Made by a program: the position numbers and the translations under genes
Shown: piece after piece, positions 44,752 through 53,401 of the stretch
Numbering within the stretch: the stretch's first letter is position 1
How the letters are laid out: each line of letters begins with the position of its first letter
From: Martelella sp. NC20
GTDB lineage: Bacteria > Pseudomonadota > Alphaproteobacteria > Rhizobiales > Rhizobiaceae
Length of the DNA stretch: 64,000 nucleotides
Assembly (NCBI RefSeq): GCF_013459645.1
Contig: NZ_CP054861.1
Span: forward strand, 62,001-126,000
Direction: 5' to 3'
Notes under the pieces: generated by a model
Told to the model about the DNA's origin: nothing
The model's input: only the letters and a program-made list of their open reading frames with translations
The model's database searches: none

Positions 44752-45306
44752 TCAGTCATGATCAAGATGGCGCCAGAGAACCATGTGCTCACTTTCGTCG
44801 AACACATCACCGTCCGCCCTGAAGCGGCCACCACCGACGTGGTGCAGCATCGCCGCGGTTTTCCAGTCCTTGGCAACATTGAGGCGGGTTACCGCGAGGA
44901 TGTGTAGGTTATAGCGATCCGCAAGCACATCATCCACCAGGCGGCATTCCAGGTTCGCGATGCAGTCAGTCAGGAACGGGGCACTGCCGTCCGTCCCTTC
45001 CCGGGTGGAGAGGTCGAAGGTCCCGAATTTATCGATATCCGCCCCTGAACAATTGCCGATCCGGGTTACGACACGGCTCATCGTGGCGCGCGGGACCGCG
45101 AGAACGCATCTGCCCGTTTCCAGCAAAGCGGAATGGCTGTGATCCCACGGGCCAATGACGCAGCCGATCAGCGGCGGATCGTGGCGGACCATCACATGGA
45201 ACCCCATCGTCATCACGTTCGGCCCGTCGGAACCATGCGTCGTTACCAACAAAACAGGACCCGGCTCGATCAGCCGGTAGCTCTGTCCAGGATCGATTTC
45301 CTTCAT
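44752..45306 (-). CDS. Flavin reductase family protein
   Basis: 184 residues with the split-barrel FMN-binding fold of the flavin-reductase-like (DIM6/NTAB) group: PGPVLLVTTHGSDGPNVMTM, FHVMVRHDPPLIGCVIGP, and FLTDCIANLECRLVDDV. Such proteins reduce or bind FMN, often as partners of monooxygenases. Start ATG at 45306 with GGAGA upstream. It lies downstream of the RidA and aminotransferase genes on the same strand with a 214-bp gap, so it may be a separate or distal part of that operon. Confidence 0.85.
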   Translation of the reverse strand: MKEIDPGQSYRLIEPGPVLLVTTHGSDGPNVMTMGFHVMVRHDPPLIGCVIGPWDHSHSALLETGRCVLAVPRATMSRVVTRIGNCSGADIDKFGTFDLSTREGTDGSAPFLTDCIANLECRLVDDVLADRYNLHILAVTRLNVAKDWKTAAMLHHVGGGRFRADGDVFDESEHMVLWRHLDHD

Positions 45307-45360
45307 TGCGCTATCTCCAATGCTGCGCGGCGGCCGGCGCGGTGCGGCCGCCGCAAGATT

Positions 45361-45453
45361 TTACCAGCCCTGCTCGGTCGGCATGATGAACATCTCCGAA
45401 ACATCCAATTGCTTGATATCTTTGTTCGCGAGATTCACAGGCGTTATGCATAA
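45361..45453 (-). other. Possible C-terminal gene scrap between RidA and flavin reductase
   Basis: A short open stretch ending DIKQLDVSEMFIMPTEQGW-stop reads like a protein C-terminus, but no family could be named. No other gene is seen between 45307 and 45520. Confidence 0.3.
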
Positions 45454-45520
45454 GCGGTTAGGTGCCTGATGGCAGGGAATACTCCCGACCAGACCGTAAT
45501 CGGCCGCCTGATCACCGGTC

Positions 45521-45967
45521 TCATTCAGAAACCGCTTCGGGCACGACATGGCCTACCGCTGCGATCACAGACACTTCAACGGTAGCATCTCCCGGCAAGG
45601 AACTCACCCCGACTGCGGCCCGACTGGGTACGCCATCATTTGTGTGCTCTTCCAGGAATCTTGAAGCAAAATCGGCGATCTTGCTGTGAAGGGCATATCC
45701 CGCCGGTGCGTTAACATAGACCGTCAGGTTTAGAATCGAAATTATCCGCTCATTCTCAATCAGTTGGGACTGCGCTGCCCTCAGCGCATTCCCGGCAGCC
45801 AGTTCCACCGCCTGCCGGTACGTTTCCACCGGCACATCCGGCGCCACCTGCCCCGCATGAACGAGCAAGCCATTTTCTCTCGGCGTCATCCCCGAGACGA
45901 AGATCATGTCGCGATGGCGCTTTGCCGGGACGTAAACTCCCTGTGGTCGAGGTGTGCTCCGGTCCAT
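45521..45967 (-). CDS. RidA/YjgF/Rid-family protein
   Basis: 148 residues. RidA fold landmarks: IFVSGMTPRENG, YRQAVELAAGNALRAAQSQLI, ILNLTVYVNAP and the C-terminal SRAAVGVSSLPGDATVEVSVIAA with the catalytic-site arginine in PSRAAVG. RidA proteins hydrolyse enamine/imine products released by PLP enzymes. It overlaps the aminotransferase gene end by one base and follows a PLP dehydratase in the same operon, which fits that task closely. Confidence 0.9.
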   Translation of the reverse strand: MDRSTPRPQGVYVPAKRHRDMIFVSGMTPRENGLLVHAGQVAPDVPVETYRQAVELAAGNALRAAQSQLIENERIISILNLTVYVNAPAGYALHSKIADFASRFLEEHTNDGVPSRAAVGVSSLPGDATVEVSVIAAVGHVVPEAVSE

Positions 45968-47187
45968 CAGTCGTCCTCGCTGCGATAACGGTGAACCATC
46001 TCGACGATGCGCTTTCCGGCTTCGACGGTCGCCGCGTGATCCTGCGAGAAGTTCAGGCGAACGCTATGGGAATGAGGCCCGAATTCAGTTCCAGGCGTAA
46101 CGATGACGTTGGCCTGATGCCGAAGCAGCCGCACGAAATCCCGCAAGCCGACGGAAAGCGCGGGCAGGGTCGGAAACAGATAGCTTCCGGCTTGTGGTGT
46201 ACGTGTATCGAGACCGCCACTGCGGAAAACCTCGAGCAGATCGTCCCTGATGGACTGATGCAGGCGGATCCGCTCGTCCATCCATCCATCCGGCTCATTG
46301 AACCAGGTCCTGAACACGGCCTGGTTATAGCCTGCCGCGCGCAGGGACACGATAGCCTGTAGCTTCTCCATCCTCCCGACGATCGTCGCAGAGCCGAAGG
46401 CCACCCCGAGACGATAGCCGCTGAGCGACTCCGTCTTCGACGGCCCCATGATGGTCAGCACCTTGTCGTCCGGCATGCCGCGCGCCCGGATATGGGTGTA
46501 GCTCTCGCCGTCATAGCGCAGCCGCGAATAGAGCTGGTCCGCGATGATGGTGACGTCGAATTCCCGGGCGAGTTCGACGATGCTGTCGATCTCACCTGTT
46601 GAATAGACGGCGCCGGTGGGGTTGTTCGGGTTGGAAAACAGGAAGGTTCGTGCCCCCGCCTCGAAAGCGGCGCGCAACTGGGAAAGATCCAGCCCGGCTT
46701 CAGCAGTGGAGTCCATGTAATTCATGGCAACCGGCATCACCTGGCCGCCGAAGAACTGGACCAGCTTGCGGTTTGCAAAATAGTCGGGCTGCACGATCGC
46801 CACCTTGTCGCCATCCGAGACGACCGAAGCAACCGCCAGAAACAGGGCGCCTTGCGTACCAGGCGTAAGGATGACCCCATCGTCGGTAGAAACGGATGCC
46901 CCTGTAAAGGCGGCGAGCCGCTCGGCCAGTTCGGCGCGGATGTCGGACGACCCGCGATATTCGGTATAGGCCTGACGGCCGCCGGCTTCGACCGCTTCCG
47001 AAAACCGGTCGAATGCGCCCGGCGTGGGCGCGAAGGCATCGACGTCGCCATGTGAAAAATCAACGGGACGACCGGACAGTTTCCCGCCGCGCATCAGTTC
47101 ACTGATATTGCCCGAATTCTGTCGGACTTCCTGCCCCGGCGCATTGTCGGTTGCGAGCGTGGCGAATTTTTCGATGATGGAGACCAT
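45967..47187 (-). CDS. Class I/II pyridoxal-phosphate aminotransferase
   Basis: 406 residues. Fold type I aminotransferase: TPGTQGALFLAV, SNPNNPTGAVYS, DQLYSRLRYDG and the PLP lysine in GPSKTESLSGYRLG; substrate-carboxylate arginine in VRLNFSQ. Fourth-position gene of the operon after the dehydratase (21 bp gap) and before RidA. Substrate not determinable; clustering with a polar amino-acid importer and threonine-dehydratase-like enzyme suggests an imported amino acid. Confidence 0.9.
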   Translation of the reverse strand: MVSIIEKFATLATDNAPGQEVRQNSGNISELMRGGKLSGRPVDFSHGDVDAFAPTPGAFDRFSEAVEAGGRQAYTEYRGSSDIRAELAERLAAFTGASVSTDDGVILTPGTQGALFLAVASVVSDGDKVAIVQPDYFANRKLVQFFGGQVMPVAMNYMDSTAEAGLDLSQLRAAFEAGARTFLFSNPNNPTGAVYSTGEIDSIVELAREFDVTIIADQLYSRLRYDGESYTHIRARGMPDDKVLTIMGPSKTESLSGYRLGVAFGSATIVGRMEKLQAIVSLRAAGYNQAVFRTWFNEPDGWMDERIRLHQSIRDDLLEVFRSGGLDTRTPQAGSYLFPTLPALSVGLRDFVRLLRHQANVIVTPGTEFGPHSHSVRLNFSQDHAATVEAGKRIVEMVHRYRSEDD

Positions 47188-47208
47188 TTCAACCTCGTTG
47201 AGAGAGAA

Positions 47209-48210
47209 TTACTGCGTGACCGACTGCCGGTCGTCGGCTTTAAGCGCGCGCGTAAAAATCGCCGGCTCGACATTGCCGCCGGAGACAATGACGATGATGT
47301 TCTTGCCGCGGACGGCCTCAGGATTGTTCAAAAGCGCAGCCAGCGCGATGACGCCCCCCGGCTCGGCAACCAGGCGCAGTTCCTCGAAAGCGTAGCGGAT
47401 TGCCCGCATCACCTCCAGGTCGGATGCGACCAGCACCTTTGCCAGACCCTGGCGGTTTATCGAGAACGGCAGTTCGGCGGGCGTGGGTGCCAGAAGCGCA
47501 TCGCAGATCGAGCCGCCGAGAGCCGGGTTGACTTCGCGCTTTCCGGTGGCGAGCGAACGCCGCGTGTCGTCGAAATCCTCTGGCTCGACGGCCCAAATCT
47601 CGGCGCGGGAGGGCGTCGCTCTTGCAGCAAGGCAGGTTCCCGCCGACAGACCGCCTCCGCCGCACGGCACCATGACGGCATCGATCGCGACGTCCCCCGC
47701 CTGCTCGAACGCTTCTGCCGCGACGGTTGCCTGCCCTGCGATGACAAGCGGATTGTCGCCGGGCGGTACGATGGCGACGGGCGATTTTTCGGCAATTTCC
47801 GCGGCGATCTGTTCGCGCGACTGGGTCTGGCGATCATAGAGCACCACGCGCGCGCCGTTCTCGCGCGCCTTGCTGATCTTGATCGCGGGCGCATCGTCCG
47901 GCATCACGATGGTTGCGGCGATGCCGAGCATCCGGCCGACCGTTGCGATCGCCTGACCATGATTGCCGGTAGAATAGGCCACGACCCCGCCGGGAAAAGC
48001 CGCGCGATCCAGCCGCGACAGGCAGTTATAGGCGCCCCGGAACTTGAAGGCGCCCGTGCGCTGAAGGTTCTCGCATTTGATCAATATCCTGGCGCCGGTC
48101 AAGGCGTCGAGCTTTTCGGACCGAAGCAGCGGCGTCCGGACCGCCACGCCGGCAAGCGTTCGGCGCGCCTCAAGAATGTCGTCGATGGTGGGGGCAACGA
48201 GGTCAGTCAT
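47209..48210 (-). CDS. Threonine/serine dehydratase-like PLP enzyme
   Basis: 333 residues from the ATG at 48210; the frame is open upstream but overlaps the ABC ATPase. Fold type II: PLP lysine in RTGAFKFRGAYN, phosphate loop CGGGGLSAG, and STGNHGQA. It lacks an ACT regulatory domain, so it is a catabolic type like TdcB, serine racemase or 3-hydroxyaspartate dehydratase. It would deaminate a hydroxy amino acid to a 2-keto acid, releasing 2-aminoacrylate-type intermediates for RidA downstream. Only 1 bp separates it from the ATPase gene. Confidence 0.9.
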   Translation of the reverse strand: MTDLVAPTIDDILEARRTLAGVAVRTPLLRSEKLDALTGARILIKCENLQRTGAFKFRGAYNCLSRLDRAAFPGGVVAYSTGNHGQAIATVGRMLGIAATIVMPDDAPAIKISKARENGARVVLYDRQTQSREQIAAEIAEKSPVAIVPPGDNPLVIAGQATVAAEAFEQAGDVAIDAVMVPCGGGGLSAGTCLAARATPSRAEIWAVEPEDFDDTRRSLATGKREVNPALGGSICDALLAPTPAELPFSINRQGLAKVLVASDLEVMRAIRYAFEELRLVAEPGGVIALAALLNNPEAVRGKNIIVIVSGGNVEPAIFTRALKADDRQSVTQ

Positions 48211-48211
48211 G

Positions 48212-48955
48212 TCAGTGAACCAGAATGCGAGAGAGGAAAAGACGAGCCCGCTCGGAGCTAGGAGAGGCGAAGAAGCGTTCGGTCTCTGCTTCCTCGATGA
48301 TTGACCCGTGATCCATGAAGACCATCCTGTCGGCGGCGGCCTTTGCAAAGCCCATCTCGTGGGTAACCACGATCATCGTCATGCCCTCCTGCGCAAGTTC
48401 GGTCATCACGGAAAGAACTTCGCCGATCATCTCGGGATCGAGAGCGGAGGTCGGTTCGTCGAAGAGCATGGCGACGGGATCCATGGCCAGCGCCCGGACG
48501 ATGGCGATGCGCTGCTGCTGGCCGCCGGAAAGCTGGGCAGGATAGGACTGCTTCTTGTCCAGCAATCCGACGCGCCGGAGAAGGCCCTCGGCCTTGCTCA
48601 CCGCTTCCTCGCGGCTGCGTTTGAGAACATGGATCTGCGCCAGACAGACATTGTCGAGAACGGACAAATGCGGGTAGAGTTCGAAATGCTGGAACACCAT
48701 GCCGACGCGAGCACGGAGCTTCGCTGCCGCCCCGCCCTTGGTCGCAAGAGCCTCGCCGTCAATCGCCACATGTCCGGACTGAACGGGCTCAATGCCGTTG
48801 ATGCATTTCACGAACGTGCTCTTTCCGGAGCCGGACGGTCCGCAGACGACGACGACTTCTCCGCGCCTGACGGTCAGACTGCAGTCGTTCAGGACCTGCA
48901 GATGGCCATAGCGTTTGTTCAGATTTTCAACCCTGATCATTTCGCGCGACGTCAT
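48212..48955 (-). CDS. Polar amino acid ABC transporter ATP-binding protein
   Basis: 247 residues, GlnQ/HisP size. Walker [11 protein letters not shown]-loop [18 protein letters not shown], signature [15 protein letters not shown], Walker [15 protein letters not shown], and the H-loop [14 protein letters not shown]. An ATG five codons inside (48940) is an alternative start since neither has a strong ribosome site. Energises the two permeases encoded just upstream. Confidence 0.95.
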   Translation of the reverse strand: MTSREMIRVENLNKRYGHLQVLNDCSLTVRRGEVVVVCGPSGSGKSTFVKCINGIEPVQSGHVAIDGEALATKGGAAAKLRARVGMVFQHFELYPHLSVLDNVCLAQIHVLKRSREEAVSKAEGLLRRVGLLDKKQSYPAQLSGGQQQRIAIVRALAMDPVAMLFDEPTSALDPEMIGEVLSVMTELAQEGMTMIVVTHEMGFAKAAADRMVFMDHGSIIEEAETERFFASPSSERARLFLSRILVH

Positions 48956-49002
48956 TGGTATATCCAGTCATGGGTGGGAGAACCGCCAGGTCCGCAGATG
49001 GC

Positions 49003-49662
49003 TCAGGCACGGTCCCGTTTGGGTTTCAGCCGCTCGGCGAGCGCACCGCCGAGCGTGCAGAGAACGAAATAGACAGCCGTCGCGAATACATACATTTCGA
49101 CGATGCGGTTCTGCGTATTGGCGACAATGGTTACGGAGGTCATGAAGTCGTGGAGCGAGACGACGTAGACCAGCGACGTATCCTGAAACAGGATGACGCC
49201 CTGGGTAACCATCAGCGGCGCCATCTTGCGCAATGCCTGCGGCAACACCACCAGCCGGATGGTTTGCAGATAACTCAGACCGCTCGCTTTCGCCGCCTGC
49301 CATTGACCGGGGCGCACGCTCCTCATGCCGGCCCTGAGAATTTCCGAATAATAGGCCCCTTCGAACAGGATGAAGGCGATGATGACCGAGTGAAGAGCGC
49401 CGACCGGCCTCCCGACCGCAAGCGGAACCAGAAAGTAGAACCAGAAGATCACCAGAATCAGTGGTATTGCGCGGAAACCGTTGACATAAAGAGCGGCAAT
49501 GGCGCTGACGAACCGGAGGTTCGACAGTCTCAGGATGGCGAGAAACAAACCGAGTACCAAACCACCCACCATGGCAATCGCCGTCAACATGAAGCTCATG
49601 GCCAAACCTTTGCCGAGAAAAGGCAGGGCGTCGGCTATGACAGAGAAATCAAATCCAGACAT
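49003..49662 (-). CDS. Polar amino acid ABC transporter permease 2
   Basis: 219 residues with five hydrophobic helices and the HEAAALG-type EAA loop (SVRPGQWQAAKASGLSYLQTIRLVVLPQALRKMAP trimmed form: QAAKASGLSYLQT). His/Glu/Gln/Arg/opine permease family. Starts 12 bp after permease 1. Confidence 0.93.
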   Translation of the reverse strand: MSGFDFSVIADALPFLGKGLAMSFMLTAIAMVGGLVLGLFLAILRLSNLRFVSAIAALYVNGFRAIPLILVIFWFYFLVPLAVGRPVGALHSVIIAFILFEGAYYSEILRAGMRSVRPGQWQAAKASGLSYLQTIRLVVLPQALRKMAPLMVTQGVILFQDTSLVYVVSLHDFMTSVTIVANTQNRIVEMYVFATAVYFVLCTLGGALAERLKPKRDRA

Positions 49663-49674
49663 TGTTGCGCTTTC

Positions 49675-50382
49675 TCAGATGGTTCCGGCTATTGCCGTGC
49701 GGCGCTCGACATGGCGCATCAGCATCGTGACGGCGAGCGCGATCGATACGTATATGACGGTGGCCGCAGTGAACGCCTCGAAGCCCTGATAGGTGTAGCT
49801 TTCGATCTGCTGCGTCCGCGCTGTCAGCTCGAAGACGCCGATGGTCATCGCGATCGACGAGTTCTTGAAGATCGTCAGGAATTCTGACGTCAACGGCGGC
49901 ACGATGACGCGGAAAGCCTGGGGAATAAGCACAAGGCGATAGGTTTGTGCCGTCGAAAGGCCGGAGGCTATCGCCGCCATCCGTTGGCCGGGCGGCAACG
50001 CGGCGATGCCGGCGCTGACCTGCACGGCGACGCGGGACGCGGTGAACAGCCCGAGGGCGACGATGGCCGTCACCACCGCCGGATACGGCAGGTCACGCTT
50101 CAGCCACGTGCCTGTCGCATCCGGAAGCAGTTCGGGAACCACGAAGAACCAGAGGAACATCTGCAGCAATAGCGGAATATTCCGGAAGAGGCTGATATAG
50201 CTGCGCGTCAGCAGCCTGATCCAGGGGTTCCCCGTGCTGTGAAGGACGCCAACAAAGGTCCCTATCGTAAGGGCTATCGCGCAGGAGACGAGCGAGATCG
50301 TGATTGTCATCAGCGTGCCCCAGCAGAGCCACTGCAGATAGGGTTCCGAGATCAGAACGGCCCAGTTCCACGAATAGTTCAT
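49675..50382 (-). CDS. Polar amino acid ABC transporter permease 1
   Basis: 235 residues; family landmarks LLTRSYISLFRNIPLLLQMF and the EAA loop QRMAAIASGLSTAQTYRLV followed by LIPQAFRVIVPPL. Pairs with permease 2 to form the channel. Lies 44 bp after the binding-protein gene. Confidence 0.93.
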   Translation of the reverse strand: MNYSWNWAVLISEPYLQWLCWGTLMTITISLVSCAIALTIGTFVGVLHSTGNPWIRLLTRSYISLFRNIPLLLQMFLWFFVVPELLPDATGTWLKRDLPYPAVVTAIVALGLFTASRVAVQVSAGIAALPPGQRMAAIASGLSTAQTYRLVLIPQAFRVIVPPLTSEFLTIFKNSSIAMTIGVFELTARTQQIESYTYQGFEAFTAATVIYVSIALAVTMLMRHVERRTAIAGTI

Positions 50383-50426
50383 CCTTGCGTCCCTCTGTAC
50401 GCCGCCGCGAGATCGGTTCCGGCGCC

Positions 50427-51299
50427 TTATTCCGGAATGGCGATCACGTGAAAGACCGTCGCAAGGTCAGGTGAAAGCGGGACACCCATCGGGTCGAACC
50501 AACGGGCGTAGAGTGCCTGCAGTTCACCGTCGCGCGAAAGCCGTGCCAGTGTTGCATTCACGAGGGTAAGGAAGACCGTGCTGTTCTTCTGAACCAGAAA
50601 ACCGTAGCTGTCGTAGGAGAGCGGCTTTCCGACGACCTCATAAGCCGCGGGATCGACCGCCTTGTTTTTCAGCCCGAACAGCAGGATATCGTCGGTCGAA
50701 AATGCATCCGCGCGACCTGTCTGCAGAGCGAGGAAGCCTTCCGAATTGTCCTTCACGGGGACGATCCGCATGTTGAGGTTGTCTTTTTCGATCAGGGATT
50801 TGATCAGCCGCTCCGGAACGGAATTGATCGGCAGCGCGATCGACTTGTCCTCGAGGTCGGCGAGTTCGGTAATCCCCGAGCCGGTCTTCACGAGAAAGCG
50901 GGTGTGGGAGATAAAGAACGGGTTCGAGAAGTCGACCTGCGACTGCCGTCCGATCGTATTGACGGCCGATTCACAGGAGATGTCGACTGTTCCGTTCGCC
51001 ACCAGCGGAATCCGGTTCTGAAGGTTGACCGGAACCCATTCGATCTTCAGGTCAGGCAAATCCAAAGCCGTCTTCACCGTTTCGGCGACCTCCTTGCAGA
51101 GATCGGTCGAATATCCGACCGGCTGGCCCTCGTCGTCTATGTAGGAAAACGGAATCGACGCTTCGCGGTAGCCGATCGAGATTGCGTTCTTCTCCCTGAT
51201 CCGGTCGATCACCGCATCGCCGGATTGGGCAAGCGCGAAAGTCGATGAGAACAGCGATGCCGCCATCATGGTGACTGCAGATAATGTCCGAAATTTCAT
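50427..51299 (-). CDS. Polar amino acid ABC transporter substrate-binding protein
   Basis: 290 residues. Signal peptide ending SSTFALAQ, then the SBP_bac_3 fold: ISIGYREASIPFSYIDDEGQ, GYSTDLCKEVAETV, EWVPVNLQNRIPLVANG and DISCESAVNT. Glutamate/aspartate-type binding proteins (GltI) share this pattern, so an acidic amino acid or relative is a fair guess. Start ATG at 51299 follows GGGGAATG. Second gene of the operon after the HAD hydrolase. Confidence 0.93.
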   Translation of the reverse strand: MKFRTLSAVTMMAASLFSSTFALAQSGDAVIDRIREKNAISIGYREASIPFSYIDDEGQPVGYSTDLCKEVAETVKTALDLPDLKIEWVPVNLQNRIPLVANGTVDISCESAVNTIGRQSQVDFSNPFFISHTRFLVKTGSGITELADLEDKSIALPINSVPERLIKSLIEKDNLNMRIVPVKDNSEGFLALQTGRADAFSTDDILLFGLKNKAVDPAAYEVVGKPLSYDSYGFLVQKNSTVFLTLVNATLARLSRDGELQALYARWFDPMGVPLSPDLATVFHVIAIPE

Positions 51300-51329
51300 G
51301 TCATTCCCCTTTTCCTGTTTTCAGGTTGA

Positions 51330-52064
51330 TCAAGCGATAGTGTCCAGCAGTTCGGCCAGGCTTGCGACCGTCAGATCGGGCCGCGCCTCGGCGGCTCCCT
51401 CGCCGGAAAGGCCGAGCAATCTTTGCGGGCGATTGACCCACGCGCTTTTCAGCCCGAGCCTGTTGGCTGGGGTGATATCGGCGCGTAAACTTTGGCCGAC
51501 GTGAAGGATGCGGTTGCGCGGGATGCCGAGCGCCTGCAGGTCCGCGATAGCCGTATCGAAGTGTTCCTGAGCCGGCTTGTAAGCACCTACCCTTTCAGCC
51601 GTGACGACGACGTCGAACCGTATGTCCATCTTCGCGCATGAGGACGAAAGCGAGGCGTTGTCGATGTTCGAGAGAGCGCCGATCTTCACGCGCGCCTGCA
51701 GCGCCTTCAACCCTTCCGAGGCGTCGGAATAGGCCGGCCAGTCATGCGGCGTCCTGGAAAAGGCTTCCCGTTGCGCAGCATCCGCCGGCACGCCGAATTC
51801 GGCGGAGATGCGATCGAAGCAGCGGCGCAGCACCTCCGGGTAGAGATGGGCCGGTCGCTCCTTCTGGATTTCGGCCCGGGCGCGATCGAAGGCCATGATC
51901 AGCTCCTCGCCATCCGCCTTCACGCCGGCCTTCCCGGCCCATCCTGTCAGAAAGGCGACGATGGACGGCTCCCAGTCGATAAGGGTCCCATAGACATCAA
52001 AGGTGACGGCGTCGAAATCGGAAAGTCGCAACATCGAAAAATCCACATGGCTGTTATTTGGCAT
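51330..52064 (-). CDS. HAD-family hydrolase, 2-haloacid dehalogenase type II
   Basis: 244 residues; nucleophile Asp in FDAVTFDVYGTLIDWE, second motif GALSNIDNASL, Lys in GAYKPAQEHFD and acid motif HVGQSLRADITPAN. The pattern is that of L-2-haloacid dehalogenase-like HADs, often phosphatases in practice. First gene of the amino-acid operon. The ATG at 52064 starts three bases inside the operator palindrome region with no ribosome site; an ATG at 52034 is an alternative. If translated from 52064 the message may have a very short leader. Confidence 0.85.
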   Translation of the reverse strand: MPNNSHVDFSMLRLSDFDAVTFDVYGTLIDWEPSIVAFLTGWAGKAGVKADGEELIMAFDRARAEIQKERPAHLYPEVLRRCFDRISAEFGVPADAAQREAFSRTPHDWPAYSDASEGLKALQARVKIGALSNIDNASLSSSCAKMDIRFDVVVTAERVGAYKPAQEHFDTAIADLQALGIPRNRILHVGQSLRADITPANRLGLKSAWVNRPQRLLGLSGEGAAEARPDLTVASLAELLDTIA

Positions 52065-52066
52065 TT

Positions 52067-52083
52067 TTAGCGATAATCGCTAA
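52067..52083. promoter_or_regulatory. Palindromic operator TTAGCGAT-A-ATCGCTAA
   Basis: Perfect 8-base arms around a single A, two bases upstream of the HAD start codon. It is the best candidate site for the divergent GntR regulator at 52260. Confidence 0.65.
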
Positions 52084-52225
52084 TCGATAGTGTGTCAAGC
52101 GACCTCTTTTCCGGATCAGTAGCCACAAAGCTGCCAGCTATCGCGAGATAAACGCATGTAAATATTGACTTATGAGGAGAGTTCGAGAAAAATGAACGGC
52201 ACATACAGCATTAGAGACCCAAATA

Positions 52226-52236
52226 ATTATCGCTAA
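52226..52236. promoter_or_regulatory. Half-copy of the operator
   Basis: ATTATCGCTAA matches eleven bases of the 52067-52083 palindrome read on the other strand, 23 bp before the GntR start. A second, weaker site here would allow autoregulation or looping. Confidence 0.5.
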
Positions 52237-52259
52237 AATTCCCAAAGAGGACTGAGATT

Positions 52260-52940
52260 TTGAGTGACCCGGATAATGCACAGCCGCACCATTATGGCGG
52301 CAGTCGGTCGACGGCGACCCTTGTCATCGATGAATTGCGGACCGCGATCCTGCACAATCGCCTCGCCGGCGGCGAACGCGTCCGCCAGGATGCGATTGCA
52401 ACGCAATATGGCGTCAGCCAGATGATCGTCAGGGAGGCCTTCAAGCAGCTCACCGCCGAAGGTTTCCTGAAGGCCGAACCGCGGCGCGGCGTGAGCGTGG
52501 CAGTCCTCAGCGCCGACGAAGCATGGGAAGTGTCACAGCTTCGCGCGCTTGTGGAGTGCCAGGCCTTGCGATGGGCCATTCCGAACATGGTGCGCGCCGA
52601 CTTCGTCAAGTGCGAGGACGTTCTGGACGCGCTGGATGCCGCAGGCTCTGTTGACGAGAAGATCTCGCTCAACGCCCGCTTTCACGCAGTGCTCTATGCC
52701 CCGGCCCGGCGGCCGAAAACGCTCGAACTGATTGAAAATCTACGAATGAACTTCGAGCGCTATCTGAGATTCACCTGGGAAGAGACGCATCATAGCGAGC
52801 AGTCGCAAGCCGAACACCGCTCTATCCTTGAACTCTGCAAGATCCGCGACACCGAACGTGCATGCGACACGCTTCGAAAGCACATCCTCGCAACCGGCGA
52901 CTTGCTTGTCGAAAGCCTGAATGCGTCGCAACGTCTATAG
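52260..52940 (+). CDS. GntR-family (FCD) regulator of the amino-acid operon
   Basis: 226 residues from a TTG at 52260, with GAGGACTGAG upstream. Winged helix (RVRQDAIATQYGVSQMIVREAFKQLTAEGFL) and FCD domain (ISLNARFHAVLYAPARRP, EQSQAEHRSILELCKIRD). Divergent from the HAD/ABC operon across a 195-bp gap with one full and one half palindrome, so it very likely governs that operon in response to its substrate. Confidence 0.9.
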   Translation: MSDPDNAQPHHYGGSRSTATLVIDELRTAILHNRLAGGERVRQDAIATQYGVSQMIVREAFKQLTAEGFLKAEPRRGVSVAVLSADEAWEVSQLRALVECQALRWAIPNMVRADFVKCEDVLDALDAAGSVDEKISLNARFHAVLYAPARRPKTLELIENLRMNFERYLRFTWEETHHSEQSQAEHRSILELCKIRDTERACDTLRKHILATGDLLVESLNASQRL

Positions 52941-53200
52941 CAACCGGATCTGAGGGTAGACGCAGAAAGGTCGCGCCGGCTCGGGACGCCCGAAATCGGC
53001 GAGGCAGAGGGCGATCGTTGCCGCGAGCGTGGCATCGAAGTCACAGGCGCCCTCCTCGATATAGCGGCGGATATGGGATAACCAGGCAGCAAGCAGGCCG
53101 CTCTTGCGATAATATCGACCCTCGATCCCTGCTGCGGGGTCTAATTCCGAGGACCGATGATTAGGACCCATATGACGCGCGCTGGAATGGCCGTCCGAGC
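52941..53200 (-). other. Possible gene scrap on the minus strand
   Basis: An open stretch reading SGLLAAWLSHIRRYIEEGAC and DATLAATIALCLADFGRPEP ends at about 52935. It looks like genuine coding sequence without a start, but no family could be named. No intact gene occupies this gap. Confidence 0.35.
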
Positions 53201-53398
53201 AGGAAAGACCACCGATGACCGCCGTCATAGAGGAGGCCTACGTCCAGGGCGTCTCAACCCGCTCGGTCGACGACTTGTTCAAGGCGATGGTTATGAGCGG
53301 TCTTTCCAAGAGCCAGGACTCCCGGCTCTGCGAGGAGATTGACGACAAGGTGAAGGCTTTCCTCGACAGGTCCGTTGAGGGCGAGTGGCCCTACCTCC
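53201..53398 (+). pseudogene. IS256-family transposase fragment with internal deletion
   Basis: Shares the start region GAAAGACCACCGATGACC with the IS256 copy at 59.6 kb, then jumps directly to the internal part ([19 protein letters not shown], then SKSQDSRLCEEIDDKVKAFL) and ends at EGEWPYL against the 3' end of the ABC binding-protein gene. About 100 codons are missing inside and all of the catalytic end is gone. Confidence 0.8.
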
Positions 53399-53401
53399 AG
53401 C

